The notes beneath the pieces were generated by a model. It was not told the origin of the DNA, did not search any database, and was given only the letters and a program-made list of their open reading frames with translations. From positions 2,356,001 to 2,420,000 of the forward strand of contig NZ_JAUTBD010000001.1 in NCBI RefSeq assembly GCF_030818935.1: a DNA stretch of 64,000 bases, read 5' to 3'. The translations under genes and the position numbers were made by a program. Shown one piece after another: positions 25,891 to 33,908 of this stretch (positions within the stretch are counted from its first letter, which is position 1; the number at the start of each line of letters is the position of its first letter). This stretch comes from Microbacterium sp. SORGH_AS_1204 (GTDB lineage Bacteria; Actinomycetota; Actinomycetes; Actinomycetales; Microbacteriaceae).

Positions 25891-27120
25891 TCAGGCACCC
25901 ACCTTTGTCGCGGCCGCACCGAAGGCGCTCCCCGAGCGCGGCGCGGCATCCTGGTACGGGCTGCCCGCGACCATGTTGTCGCCACGGTTCGCTCCGGGAA
26001 CGGCCTGACGCGGGGCGGCACCGGCGTAGATCTTCTCGACCAGGTTCGCGTGCGTGGGCGCGTCGGGCACCTCGGCCGGACGGTTCTTCTGCAGCTCCTT
26101 GCGCAGCACCGGCACGACCTCGGAGCCGAGGATGTCGAGCTGCTCGAGCACGGTTTTCGTCGGCAGGCCCGCGTGGTCGATCAGGAAGAGCTGACGCTGG
26201 TAGTCGCCGAAGGTCTCGCGCATCGCGGCGTAGCGGTCGATGACCTGCTGCGGCGAGCCGACCGTCAGCGGGGTCATCTCGCTGAAGTCCTCCAGGCTCG
26301 GGCCGTGGCCGTAGACGGGGGCGTTGTCGAAGTACGGGCGGAACTCGCGCACCGCGTCCTGCGAGTTGGCGCGCATGAACACCTGGCCACCGAGCCCGAC
26401 GATCGCCTGTTGGGGCGTGCCGTGGCCGTAGTGGGCGAAGCGCTCGCGGTACAGCGTGATGAGGCGCTGGTAGTGCTCCTTGGGCCAGAAGATGTTGTTC
26501 GCGAAGAAGCCGTTGCCGTAATAGGCGGCCTGCTCGGCGATCTCGGGCGTGCGGATCGAGCCGTGCCACACGAACGGGGGCACGCCGTCCAGCGGGCGCG
26601 GGGTCGAGGTGAAGCCCTGCAGCGGGGTGCGGAACTTCCCCTCCCAGTCGACGACGTCTTCACGCCACAGCTTGTGGAGCAGGTCGTAGTTCTCGATGGT
26701 GAGCGGCAGGCCCTGACGGATGTCCTTGCCGAACCACGGGTACACGGGACCGGTGTTGCCGCGGCCGAGCATCAGGTCGGCGCGACCGCCCGACACGTGC
26801 TGCAGCATCGCGAAGTCCTCGGCGATCTTCACCGGGTCGTTGGTGGTGATGAGGGTCGTCGAGGTCGTGAGGATGAGCCGCTCGGTCTGCGCCGCGATGT
26901 ACGCGAGCGTCGTCGTCGGCGACGACGACCAGAATGGCGGGTTGTGGTGCTCGCCGAGGGCGAAGACGTCGAGGCCCACCTCTTCGGTGTGCTTGGCGAT
27001 CGTGAGGGTGTCCTTGATGCGCTGAGCCTCGCTCGGCGTCTTGCCCGTGGTCGGGTCCTGGGTGATGTCGCTCACCGTCATGACGCCGAACTGCATTCCG
27101 GGCCAGTTGCTCTCACTCAT
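25891..27120 (-). CDS. LLM class flavin-dependent monooxygenase, CE1758-type
   Basis: A 409-residue luciferase-like TIM-barrel enzyme. ALGEHHNPPFWSSSPTTTLA is the flavin/substrate loop, and GRADLMLGRGNTGPVYPWFG is a family core. It probably oxidises an unknown substrate with O2 and FMNH2 delivered by the coupled reductase. ATG 27120 follows CAGGAGG; the region before it holds a short dyad around the promoter. The two-gene unit resembles the CE1758/CE1759 pair of corynebacteria; its substrate is not known to me. Confidence 0.88.
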   Translation of the reverse strand: MSESNWPGMQFGVMTVSDITQDPTTGKTPSEAQRIKDTLTIAKHTEEVGLDVFALGEHHNPPFWSSSPTTTLAYIAAQTERLILTTSTTLITTNDPVKIAEDFAMLQHVSGGRADLMLGRGNTGPVYPWFGKDIRQGLPLTIENYDLLHKLWREDVVDWEGKFRTPLQGFTSTPRPLDGVPPFVWHGSIRTPEIAEQAAYYGNGFFANNIFWPKEHYQRLITLYRERFAHYGHGTPQQAIVGLGGQVFMRANSQDAVREFRPYFDNAPVYGHGPSLEDFSEMTPLTVGSPQQVIDRYAAMRETFGDYQRQLFLIDHAGLPTKTVLEQLDILGSEVVPVLRKELQKNRPAEVPDAPTHANLVEKIYAGAAPRQAVPGANRGDNMVAGSPYQDAAPRSGSAFGAAATKVGA

Positions 27121-27135
27121 GATGCGCCTCCTGTT

Positions 27136-27155
27136 TGTATGCATCTGAATATACA
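27136..27155. promoter_or_regulatory. Possible promoter/operator dyad of the monooxygenase operon
   Basis: Outer arms TGTAT and ATACA, 10 bp apart, just upstream of the ribosome binding site and unusually AT-rich for this genome. The inner part is not symmetric. It could be a -10 region or a MarR/HxlR-type site; this is weak evidence. Confidence 0.3.
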
Positions 27156-27212
27156 TGGTGGAACGCATCGCGCCGAGGTTTATTCCGTACTCGTCTCACG
27201 GCATCCCGGTCA

Positions 27213-27281
27213 GCGAGAAACGCTCCCTGCTCCAAGAAACGCGTGCAGACGACGTTTCTTTCGGCAGGGAGCGTTTGTCGC
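27213..27281. repeat. Nested hairpin with AAACGC/GCGTTTC core
   Basis: Outer arms GCGAGAAACGCTCCCTGC (27213-27230) and GCAGGGAGCGTTTGTCGC (27264-27281) pair at 17 of 18 positions. Inner arms AAGAAACG and CGTTTCTT (27234-27241, 27253-27260) pair perfectly. It lies in the 328 bp gap between the monooxygenase start and the efeB stop, which holds no gene. It may end efeB transcription. Its GCGAGAAACGC arm recurs in the tandem array at 32.46-33.1 kb. Confidence 0.75.
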
Positions 27282-27448
27282 GTTCGAGGCCACGGCGTCG
27301 AGCCCACCGGGATCCGGGCTCGCCCCGGGCGGCACCGCCCTGCGCGACGTCCCCTGGCTCACGCGCCGAATCGGCCTGCGCCGCGCCATGGCTCGCGCGC
27401 CGAGAAGCCGCGGCCCGCGCGACGCCCCGGGAGCTGTGGCGCCCAGGC

Positions 27449-28765
27449 TCACGCCCCGAGAAGCCCGGCCCCCACCGATGCGCCCGCCGCGGGGGCCGGC
27501 GGAACGGCCCACAGCCCCGACCCGACGTGGCGCAGGTATTCGCCCATGGCATCCGTCGACAGGGCCTTCTGCAGCGTGATGAAGCTGGCGGGACTCTTCT
27601 GGAACGACAGGAAGAACAGCCCCGCGTTCAGCCGCCCGAGGTCGGTCGTGCCGTCGACGAAGTTGTACCCGCGCCGCAGGATCCGGATGCCCCCGTTGTT
27701 GTCGGGGTGCGCCAGGCGCACGTGGCTGCGGGCGTCGATCGCCGGCGTTCCCGCGGGCCCGGTGGCCGAGAAGTCGGGCGGAGTGAATTCGTCGCCGCCG
27801 GAGAGCGGCGCCCCCTTCGCCTTGTCGCGGCCCACGACGCGGTCCTGCTCGGCGAGGCGCGTGCGGTCCCACGTCTCGATGAGCATCGCGATGCGCCGCG
27901 CGACGAGATACGACCCACCCGCGAGCCACGCCGGTCCCTCGGATGCCGAGACCCACACGTTCTCCTCCAGCGCGGCCGTGTCGTCGGCGAGGATGTTGGC
28001 CGTTCCGTCTTTGAACCCGAAGAGGTTGCGGGGCGTTGCCTGCTCGGACGTGGTCTTCGACGTGCGGCCGAAGCCGAGCTGCGACCACCGGATGGTCGCG
28101 CGCCCGAAGGCGATGCGGCTGAGATTGCGGATCGCGTGCACCGCGACCTGCGGATCGTCGGCGCACGCCTGGATGCACAGATCGCCGTCGGAGCGCAGCG
28201 GGTCGAGATCATCGCCGAGGAACGCGGGCAGGCGCTCGAGCCCGGCCGGACGCTGCCCCTCGAGCCCGAAACGGGAATCGAAGAGCGACGGCCCGAAGCC
28301 GAACGTGATGGTGAGGTTGCTCGCGGGCAGCCCCAGCGCCTCGCCCGTGTCGTCCGGCGGCGCCTCGGGCGATCCGCCGACCGCACCGGTCGCGCTGACG
28401 TCGAGCCCCTGCATCATCCGCGTCGCCGCGTAGGTCCAGTCGGCGAGAAGCTCGGCGAGATCGTCGCGCGTGGTCCGCGCCATCATGTCGTACGCCGCGA
28501 AGTGGAGGTGATCCTGCACCGGCGTCGTGATCCCGGGCTGATGGATGCCGGATGCCGGGGCCACGGCATCCGTCGCCGCCTGCGCCTGATCGCGACCGAG
28601 TGCCATCCCCCCGATGACTCCGCCACCGGCACCCAACGCGACGCCGGCCGCGCCCGCGCCGAGGGCCAGGCCCATGAGCCCGCGGCGCGACAGGCCGCGC
28701 TCGGCCTCCCGATCGGCGGTCGTCGCGGCCGCGGCATCCGGGCTCTGCTGTTCGCTCACACTCAC
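27449..28765 (-). CDS. efeB: EfeB, Tat-exported Dyp-type haem peroxidase
   Basis: A 438-residue Dyp-type peroxidase of the EfeUOB iron system. It is exported folded by the Tat route: the signal has the twin arginines in LSRRGLMGLALGAG (about 25-38). The haem-pocket motif GFKDGTAN carries the distal Asp, and the proximal His is in SHVRLAHPDNNGG. Proposed roles are ferrous iron oxidation for EfeU or iron recovery from haem. The GTG start overlaps the efeO stop (GTGA), so the two are coupled. Confidence 0.94.
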   Translation of the reverse strand: MSVSEQQSPDAAAATTADREAERGLSRRGLMGLALGAGAAGVALGAGGGVIGGMALGRDQAQAATDAVAPASGIHQPGITTPVQDHLHFAAYDMMARTTRDDLAELLADWTYAATRMMQGLDVSATGAVGGSPEAPPDDTGEALGLPASNLTITFGFGPSLFDSRFGLEGQRPAGLERLPAFLGDDLDPLRSDGDLCIQACADDPQVAVHAIRNLSRIAFGRATIRWSQLGFGRTSKTTSEQATPRNLFGFKDGTANILADDTAALEENVWVSASEGPAWLAGGSYLVARRIAMLIETWDRTRLAEQDRVVGRDKAKGAPLSGGDEFTPPDFSATGPAGTPAIDARSHVRLAHPDNNGGIRILRRGYNFVDGTTDLGRLNAGLFFLSFQKSPASFITLQKALSTDAMGEYLRHVGSGLWAVPPAPAAGASVGAGLLGA

Positions 28766-29991
28766 TCCAGGATCGTGACCGTCAGCTGCGACAGCGGCTC
28801 GGCGAGAGCGTTGATGAGGTCGGTGAACTGCCGCTTGTCGGCCTCAGTGAGCTGGGCGTACGGCACGAAGCCGGCGTCGGCCGACCCGTGCGCGGCCAGT
28901 GCCGCCTCGAGGTCGGCGTATCCCGAATCGATGCGCGTGACGAGCTCGGCGCCCTTGTCGCCCTTCGACTCGGCGAAGTCGCGCACGAGCGAGAAGGCCA
29001 TCTTCGACCCCTCGACGTTGGCGGCGAAGTCGTAGAGGTCGGTGCCCGACCACCAGTCCTCCTCGCCGCTGATCTTGCCGGTGGCCACCTCGTCGAGCAG
29101 CGCGATGGCGCCGTTCGAGATGCCCGCGACGCCCTGCGCGTCGAGCGCCTGCGTGAACTCCTCGCCGTGCACGTAGTCGTAGAGCTCCTGCGTGTCGGCG
29201 ATCAGCTTGTCGCCGTAAGTGGCGCGCTCCGCGGTGGTGGAGGGAGTCCAGTCCTTCCACGCCGGCGTCTCGCCGTCGGCGTTCAACGCGTCTTGCGCGG
29301 GCACCCACAGGTCTTTCTCGATGCGGTGGAAGCCGGTCCAGTCGAGGCCCTCGGCCACGGCGTCGACCTCGCGGTAGTCGATGCGAGGGTCGAGGTCGCC
29401 GAGCGCTTCGGCGATGGGCTCGATGCGCTCGTAGTACGCGCGCACCCGCGGGAACTGCTCGCGCGCGGCGGCGTCGTCACCCGACTCATAGGCCGCGGCG
29501 AAGGTCTGCACGGCCGGGATGAGCTGGCCCACCTGGTCTTTCACGAAGGCGGCGTAGAGGTCGACGGCCTGCTGCTTCTGCTCGGCATCCGGACCCTCCA
29601 CCGCGACGGCGTCGCCGGTGACCGAGAAGCTCGCCTTCCCGACACCGTCGCCGACCATGCCGGGCTTGCACAGCGTGTAGTACTCGCCGGGCTGCGCGAC
29701 CACCGTCAGGCTGCGCGAGGCGCCGGGGGCGATGTTCTCGACCTCGCCGACGATGCGCAGCCCATCGGATGCCAGCAGGTAGAACTCCGTGGTCTGATCG
29801 CTCTCGTTGCTCACGTCGAAGGCGACGGTTCCGCTCGGGGCCGATGCGGCCGACACGGCGCATCCGTCGGCGGTCGAAGTGACGGTGAGCGCTCCGCCGG
29901 CAGCGGCGTCGGTCTTGGCGACGCAACCGGAGAGGGCGAGCGCGGCGACGCCGGCCAGGGCGGCGGCCGTGAGGAGGCGAGTCGGGGTCAT
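28762..29991 (-). CDS. efeO: EfeO, iron-binding lipoprotein
   Basis: A 409-residue extracytoplasmic component of EfeUOB. The lipobox LALSGC is at residues 18-23, so it is anchored to the membrane by lipid. Residues about 35-130 form a cupredoxin-like domain, and the rest is an M75 (imelysin) helical domain with the metal-binding HxxE in FHRIEKDLW. It starts at ATG 29991, 60 bp after efeU. Confidence 0.94.
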   Translation of the reverse strand: MTPTRLLTAAALAGVAALALSGCVAKTDAAAGGALTVTSTADGCAVSAASAPSGTVAFDVSNESDQTTEFYLLASDGLRIVGEVENIAPGASRSLTVVAQPGEYYTLCKPGMVGDGVGKASFSVTGDAVAVEGPDAEQKQQAVDLYAAFVKDQVGQLIPAVQTFAAAYESGDDAAAREQFPRVRAYYERIEPIAEALGDLDPRIDYREVDAVAEGLDWTGFHRIEKDLWVPAQDALNADGETPAWKDWTPSTTAERATYGDKLIADTQELYDYVHGEEFTQALDAQGVAGISNGAIALLDEVATGKISGEEDWWSGTDLYDFAANVEGSKMAFSLVRDFAESKGDKGAELVTRIDSGYADLEAALAAHGSADAGFVPYAQLTEADKRQFTDLINALAEPLSQLTVTILE

Positions 29992-30051
29992 GATGCTCCG
30001 TTCGGGTGGAGGGCGGATGCCGCGGCGTCGGGTGCGCGCGGGACCGGGGGT

Positions 30052-31176
30052 CTAAGAGGAGGCCGGGGCGCCGGAGGATCGTGGGGCCACGGGTGGGGCG
30101 GAGCGCGCCGGGACGCCGGGGGCGAGCGACGCCGGGAGGTCCGACCCGCGGGGAGCCGCGGGAGAGGCCGTCGTGCTCGACACCGCGGGCGACGCGGACG
30201 GGACCGAGGCGTCAGCGGCCGCGGACACCGGTGCGAGCGAGGGGGCGTGGGCCGTCGACGCCTCGGCATCCCCGGGGACCGTCGGCCGCGGCCGCCGGTT
30301 CGCTCGGACACCACGGACGAACAGCGGCACGACGACGGCGACGTAGATCACCCACGCGATCACCTGCAGCCACGTCATCGCGGGCATGAAGCCGACGGTG
30401 GCCTGCAGCAGGACGGCCACCGCACTGTCGGGCGCGATGGCCTGAGAGACGTCGAATGCCCAGCCGAAGGGGAAGCCCGCCCATCCGGTGGCGACGAGAC
30501 CGGTCGCCGGGTCGACGGGCGCGCCCGCCGCGAACGGACCGGGGAGGGCGCCCGCCTCCTGCAGGTCGTGGAAACCGTAGGCGAGCACGCCCGCAGCCAC
30601 GACGATGAGAAACCCGCCGGTCCAGGTGAAGAATCGGCCGAGATTCAGGCGCAACATGCCGCGCGCGATGAACCAGCCGAGCACAACGGCGGTGACGAGC
30701 CCCACCAGGGCACCGACGAGGGCGACGGGCGACTCCCCGAACGACTCGACCATCGACCACAGCAGCAGGGTCGTCTCCACGCCCTCGCGCGCGACCGAGA
30801 CGAAACCGATCGCCACCAGCGCCCACACGCCGCCCCGGAGGGCCTTCTCGACGCCGCCCTCGAGTCCCGCCTTGAGCGTGCGCCCGGCCTTCTGCATCCA
30901 GAAGATCATCCAGGTCACCATGGCGACGGCGAGCAGCGACAGACCGCCACCGAGCATCTCCTGCGCCTCGAAGGTGAGCATGTACGCGCCGAACGTGAAG
31001 ATCGCGCCGACGCCCAGGGCGAGGGCGACCGCGAGACCGACACCGGTCCACAGCTTCGGCAGCGCGTCGCGGCGCCCGACGCGGGTCAGGTAGGCGACGA
31101 GGATGCCGACGACGAGCGCGGCCTCGAGGCCCTCGCGAAGGCCGATCAGAAATGTGGCGAAGAAGCTGGCGAGCAC
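30052..31176 (-). CDS. efeU: EfeU, ferrous/ferric iron permease (FTR1 family)
   Basis: A 374-residue membrane permease with seven hydrophobic segments. Two REGxE motifs, REGLEA (14-19) and REGVET (about 130-135), are the iron-transporting signatures of the FTR1 family. The N-terminal 290 residues match the family; the last 75 are a Pro/Ala/Ser-rich cytoplasmic tail without recognisable fold. The start is GTG 31176. It is the first gene of efeUOB, 53 bp from a DtxR/IdeR-type box. Confidence 0.92.
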   Translation of the reverse strand: MLASFFATFLIGLREGLEAALVVGILVAYLTRVGRRDALPKLWTGVGLAVALALGVGAIFTFGAYMLTFEAQEMLGGGLSLLAVAMVTWMIFWMQKAGRTLKAGLEGGVEKALRGGVWALVAIGFVSVAREGVETTLLLWSMVESFGESPVALVGALVGLVTAVVLGWFIARGMLRLNLGRFFTWTGGFLIVVAAGVLAYGFHDLQEAGALPGPFAAGAPVDPATGLVATGWAGFPFGWAFDVSQAIAPDSAVAVLLQATVGFMPAMTWLQVIAWVIYVAVVVPLFVRGVRANRRPRPTVPGDAEASTAHAPSLAPVSAAADASVPSASPAVSSTTASPAAPRGSDLPASLAPGVPARSAPPVAPRSSGAPASS

Positions 31177-31228
31177 GGGCGGTGGTCCGACTTTCGGGTT
31201 CAGAGGAGCCGCGACGCTGCGGATCGGG

Positions 31229-31247
31229 TAAGGGCAGCCTCACCTGA
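31229..31247. promoter_or_regulatory. DtxR/IdeR-type iron box upstream of efeUOB
   Basis: TAAGGGCAGCCTCACCTGA fits the IdeR/DtxR consensus (TTAGG, 2 nt, AG, 1 nt, CT, 2 nt, CCTAA) at its main positions; on the other strand 14 of 19 bases match. It lies 53 bp upstream of the efeU start and 121 bp upstream of the divergent oxygenase start. Iron repression of efeUOB follows from known IdeR biology; binding here is inferred. Confidence 0.65.
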
Positions 31248-31367
31248 CTGTGACAGATTACGCACTTTCGCCTCTTCGCGCACGCCCGATTTCCGGCGAC
31301 GGAGTGGGCGGAGTAATCGTCGGCAACATTCGCCCCACCGATCGAGCGACCGACCTAGCCTCTTCGC

Positions 31368-32378
31368 ATGTCCGCGCTCAATCTCCCCGTACTCGACCTC
31401 TCGCTCCTCGACGAGGGTCCGGGTGCCGCCGCCCGCTTCCGCGACGAGCTGCGCGCCGCAACCCACGACGTCGGCTTCTTCTACCTGACCGGCACCGGCG
31501 TCAGCGCCGAGCTGGAGGCGCGACTGCTCCAGGCCGCGAAGGACTTCTTCGCGCTCCCCGAGGCCGAGAAACTCTCGATCGAGAACGTCACGAGCCCGCA
31601 CTTCCGCGGCTACACGCGCGTCGGCGGCGAGCGCACGCAGGGCCGCGTCGATTGGCGCGAGCAGATCGACATCGGGCCGGAGCGCGACGCGATCCCCGGC
31701 GGCCCGGGCTACAACCGGCTCATCGGCCCCAACCTCTGGCCTGGCGCCCAGCCCGAACTGAAGGACGTCGTCACCGAGTGGCACGACCACCTCACCGGCG
31801 TCGCCCGCAAACTGCTGCGCGCCTGGGCTCTCGCCCTCGGCGCCGAGGAGCAGTACTTCGACCGCCACTTCGGCGACCCGCAGACGCTCATCAAGATCGT
31901 GCGCTACCCCGGCAAGGACGACCCCACGCCGCAGCAGGGAGTCGGCGCGCACAAGGATTCCGGCGTCCTCACGCTGCTCTGGGTCGAGCCCGGCAAGGGC
32001 GGACTCCAGGTCGAGCGTGACGGCGAATGGGTCGACGCGCCCCCGGTTCCCGGCGCGTTCGTCGTCAATATCGGCGAACTGCTCGAGTACGCCACGCAGG
32101 GCTACCTCCGCGCCACGAACCACCGTGTGATCTCACCGCGCTTCCCCGACGAGCGCATCTCGGTGCCGTTCTTCTTCAACCCGGCTCTCGACGCGCGCCT
32201 GCCGATCATCGAGCTGCCGGCCGAGCTCGCCGCCGAGGCGCGGGGGGTCGAGGACGACCCGACCAATCCCATCCACGCGACCTACGGTGAGAATGCGCTC
32301 AAGTCGCGTCTGCGGGCCCACCCCGACGTGGCCGAGCGCTGGCATCCCGACCTCCTGGCCGCCCGCTCGGCATCCTAA
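31368..32378 (+). CDS. 2-oxoglutarate/Fe(II)-dependent oxygenase, isopenicillin N synthase family
   Basis: A 336-residue oxygenase with the N-terminal DIOX_N segment (VPVLDLSLL-like; ATHDVGFFYLTGTGVS) and the 2OG-Fe(II) core. The iron triad is His195-x-Asp197 (GAHKDSGVL) and His252 (TNHRVISP). The 2-oxoglutarate anchor is RIS (263-265) in DERISVPFFFNP. The substrate is unknown; similar proteins hydroxylate or desaturate small molecules. It is divergent from efeUOB and shares its control region, which contains an iron box, so its expression may follow iron. Confidence 0.9.
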   Translation: MSALNLPVLDLSLLDEGPGAAARFRDELRAATHDVGFFYLTGTGVSAELEARLLQAAKDFFALPEAEKLSIENVTSPHFRGYTRVGGERTQGRVDWREQIDIGPERDAIPGGPGYNRLIGPNLWPGAQPELKDVVTEWHDHLTGVARKLLRAWALALGAEEQYFDRHFGDPQTLIKIVRYPGKDDPTPQQGVGAHKDSGVLTLLWVEPGKGGLQVERDGEWVDAPPVPGAFVVNIGELLEYATQGYLRATNHRVISPRFPDERISVPFFFNPALDARLPIIELPAELAAEARGVEDDPTNPIHATYGENALKSRLRAHPDVAERWHPDLLAARSAS

Positions 32379-33226
32379 CCCGGCCGGTCGCGTCCGCTCG
32401 GTAGTCGCGCTCTGCGCGGGGCGCACGCGCTGTGCGTTGGGGGGTAGGCGCGCTCTGCGTGGCGAGAAACGCCGTTTCGCGCGAGACACGCCTCGACAGA
32501 GCGTTTCTCACACGGGGCGGCGTTTCTCGCGGAGGGAGGCGCCGTGCGGCGACGAACGCCGTTTGCGCCCGCGTCAAGCGCGCTCTACGCGGGGGTAGAC
32601 GCGCTCTGCGCGGGGGTAGACGCGCTCTGCGTCGGGGAAGACGCGCTCTGCGCCCCGACAAACGCCGTTTCGCGCGAGACACGCCTCGACAGAGCGTTTC
32701 TCACACGGGACGCCGTTTCTCGCGAAGGGAGACGCTGCGCCGCGACGAACGCCGTTTGCGCAGGCGTCAAGCGCGGTTCGCGCGGGGGTAGACGCGCTCT
32801 GCGCGCGGGTAGACGCGCTTCGCGTGGCGATAAACGCCGTTCCGCGCGAGACACGCCTCGACAGAGCGTTTCTCACACGGGGCGGCGTTTCTCGCGGAGG
32901 GAGACGCCGCGCGGCGACGACGCCGTTTGCGCACGCGTCAAGCGCGGTTCGCGCGGGGGTAGACGCGCTCCGCGTCGGGGAAGACGCGCTCCGCGCCCCG
33001 AGAAACGCCGTTCCGCGCGAGACACGCCTCGACAGAGCGTTTCTCACACGGTGCGGCGTTTCTCGCGGAGGGAGACGCCGCGCGGTGGTGTCCGCAGGGG
33101 CGACAGCGCGACAAGCCCTCGCGCCGCGCGGGTGCCGCGAGAATGAGCATCCGGGGACGCCGAAGGCCGCCCCACACCGTGGGGCGGCCTTCCAAGAATG
33201 TTTTGCGCGATAGAACGCTGGTGCGA
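32379..33226. repeat. Compound tandem array, about 170-193 bp units, 3.6 copies
   Basis: About 850 bp without a gene between convergent oxygenase and rpsO. From about 32464 to 33095 a unit repeats with starts at 32464, 32657, 32827 and 33000 (periods 193, 170, 173). Each unit opens with GAGAAACGCCG (GACAAACG, GATAAACG), then an invariant block GACACGCCTCGACAGAGCG TTTCTCACACGG, and then CGGCGTTTCTCGCG. Arms GCGAGAAACGCCG and CGGCGTTTCTCGC can pair about 43 nt apart. Between blocks a 20-22 bp unit, GGGGGTAGACGCGCTCTGCG, repeats 2-4 times and accounts for the length changes. None of the periods is divisible by 3, so no reading frame is kept. Confidence 0.85.
33163..33191 (-). terminator. Terminator downstream of rpsO
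   Basis: Perfect 13 bp stem AAGGCCGCCCCAC / GTGGGGCGGCCTT with a 3 nt loop, 36 bp after the rpsO stop. Confidence 0.8.
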
Positions 33227-33496
33227 TTAGCGACGCAGACCGAGACGCTCGATGAGCGAGCGGTAACGGTTGATGTCGACGTCCTGCAGGTAACCCAGCA
33301 GGCGACGGCGCTGACCGACGAGCAGGAAGAGTCCACGGCGCGAGTGGTGGTCGTGCTTGTGGATCTTGAGGTGCTCGGTGAGGTCTTTGATGCGCTGCGT
33401 CATCATCGCGACCTGCACCTCGGGGGATCCGGTGTCACCGGGGTGCGTCGCGTACTCTTCGATGATCGCCTTCTTGACGTCTGCTTCGAGTGCCAT
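33227..33496 (-). CDS. rpsO: 30S ribosomal protein S15
   Basis: An 89-residue ribosomal protein that binds the central domain of 16S rRNA. The family motifs [29 protein letters not shown] and [23 protein letters not shown] are complete. ATG 33496 is preceded by AAGGAAGGGG. It is on its own here, with a strong terminator downstream; in many bacteria pnp follows directly. Confidence 0.97.
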   Translation of the reverse strand: MALEADVKKAIIEEYATHPGDTGSPEVQVAMMTQRIKDLTEHLKIHKHDHHSRRGLFLLVGQRRRLLGYLQDVDINRYRSLIERLGLRR

Positions 33497-33686
33497 AGAT
33501 GGGATCCCCTTCCTTCTCATTGCGCGGCGCCCGTCACACGATGTGCGAGCTCTCTTTATCCGCGGCCGATCGAACGGCAACCGCATGAGTCTACCAGCAT
33601 CCGGATGCCACGAACGCACCGCCCGGCGACGCCTCGCGCTCGGTCGACCACCGTCCGATGTCGGAGGCCTGGCGTAGCCTCGACAC

Positions 33687-33908
33687 GTGCAGCTCACCGT
33701 CCGCGTCAAGCCCGGAAGCCGCCTCGGTCCCCTCGTCGAAGACACCGCTGACGGCCTCGTCGTCCACGTGCGCGAGCGCGCGGTCGACGGCGCCGCGAAC
33801 GCCGGGGTCGTGAGAGCCCTGGCCGCCCACTTCGCCGTCGCGCCCCGTGATGTCGAGATCCTCCGCGGTCACGCGGCGCGGGTGAAGCGCGTCGAGGTCG
33901 ACGCGTGA
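33687..33908 (+). CDS. DUF167 (YggU-like) protein
   Basis: A 73-residue protein of the small conserved DUF167 family, function unknown. Family features are VRVKPGSR near the N-terminus and the [20 protein letters not shown] segment. It starts at GTG 33687. The stop overlaps the following MFS gene by 4 nt, so they are translated together. Confidence 0.85.
   Translation: MQLTVRVKPGSRLGPLVEDTADGLVVHVRERAVDGAANAGVVRALAAHFAVAPRDVEILRGHAARVKRVEVDA

Noticed and set aside
32464..33095. CRISPR array
   Set aside because: Units are long and tandem without unique spacers; there are no cas genes.
32544..33146. Open frames on both strands through the tandem array
   Set aside because: Unit periods 193, 170 and 173 are not multiples of 3, so the same DNA is read in different frames in each copy.
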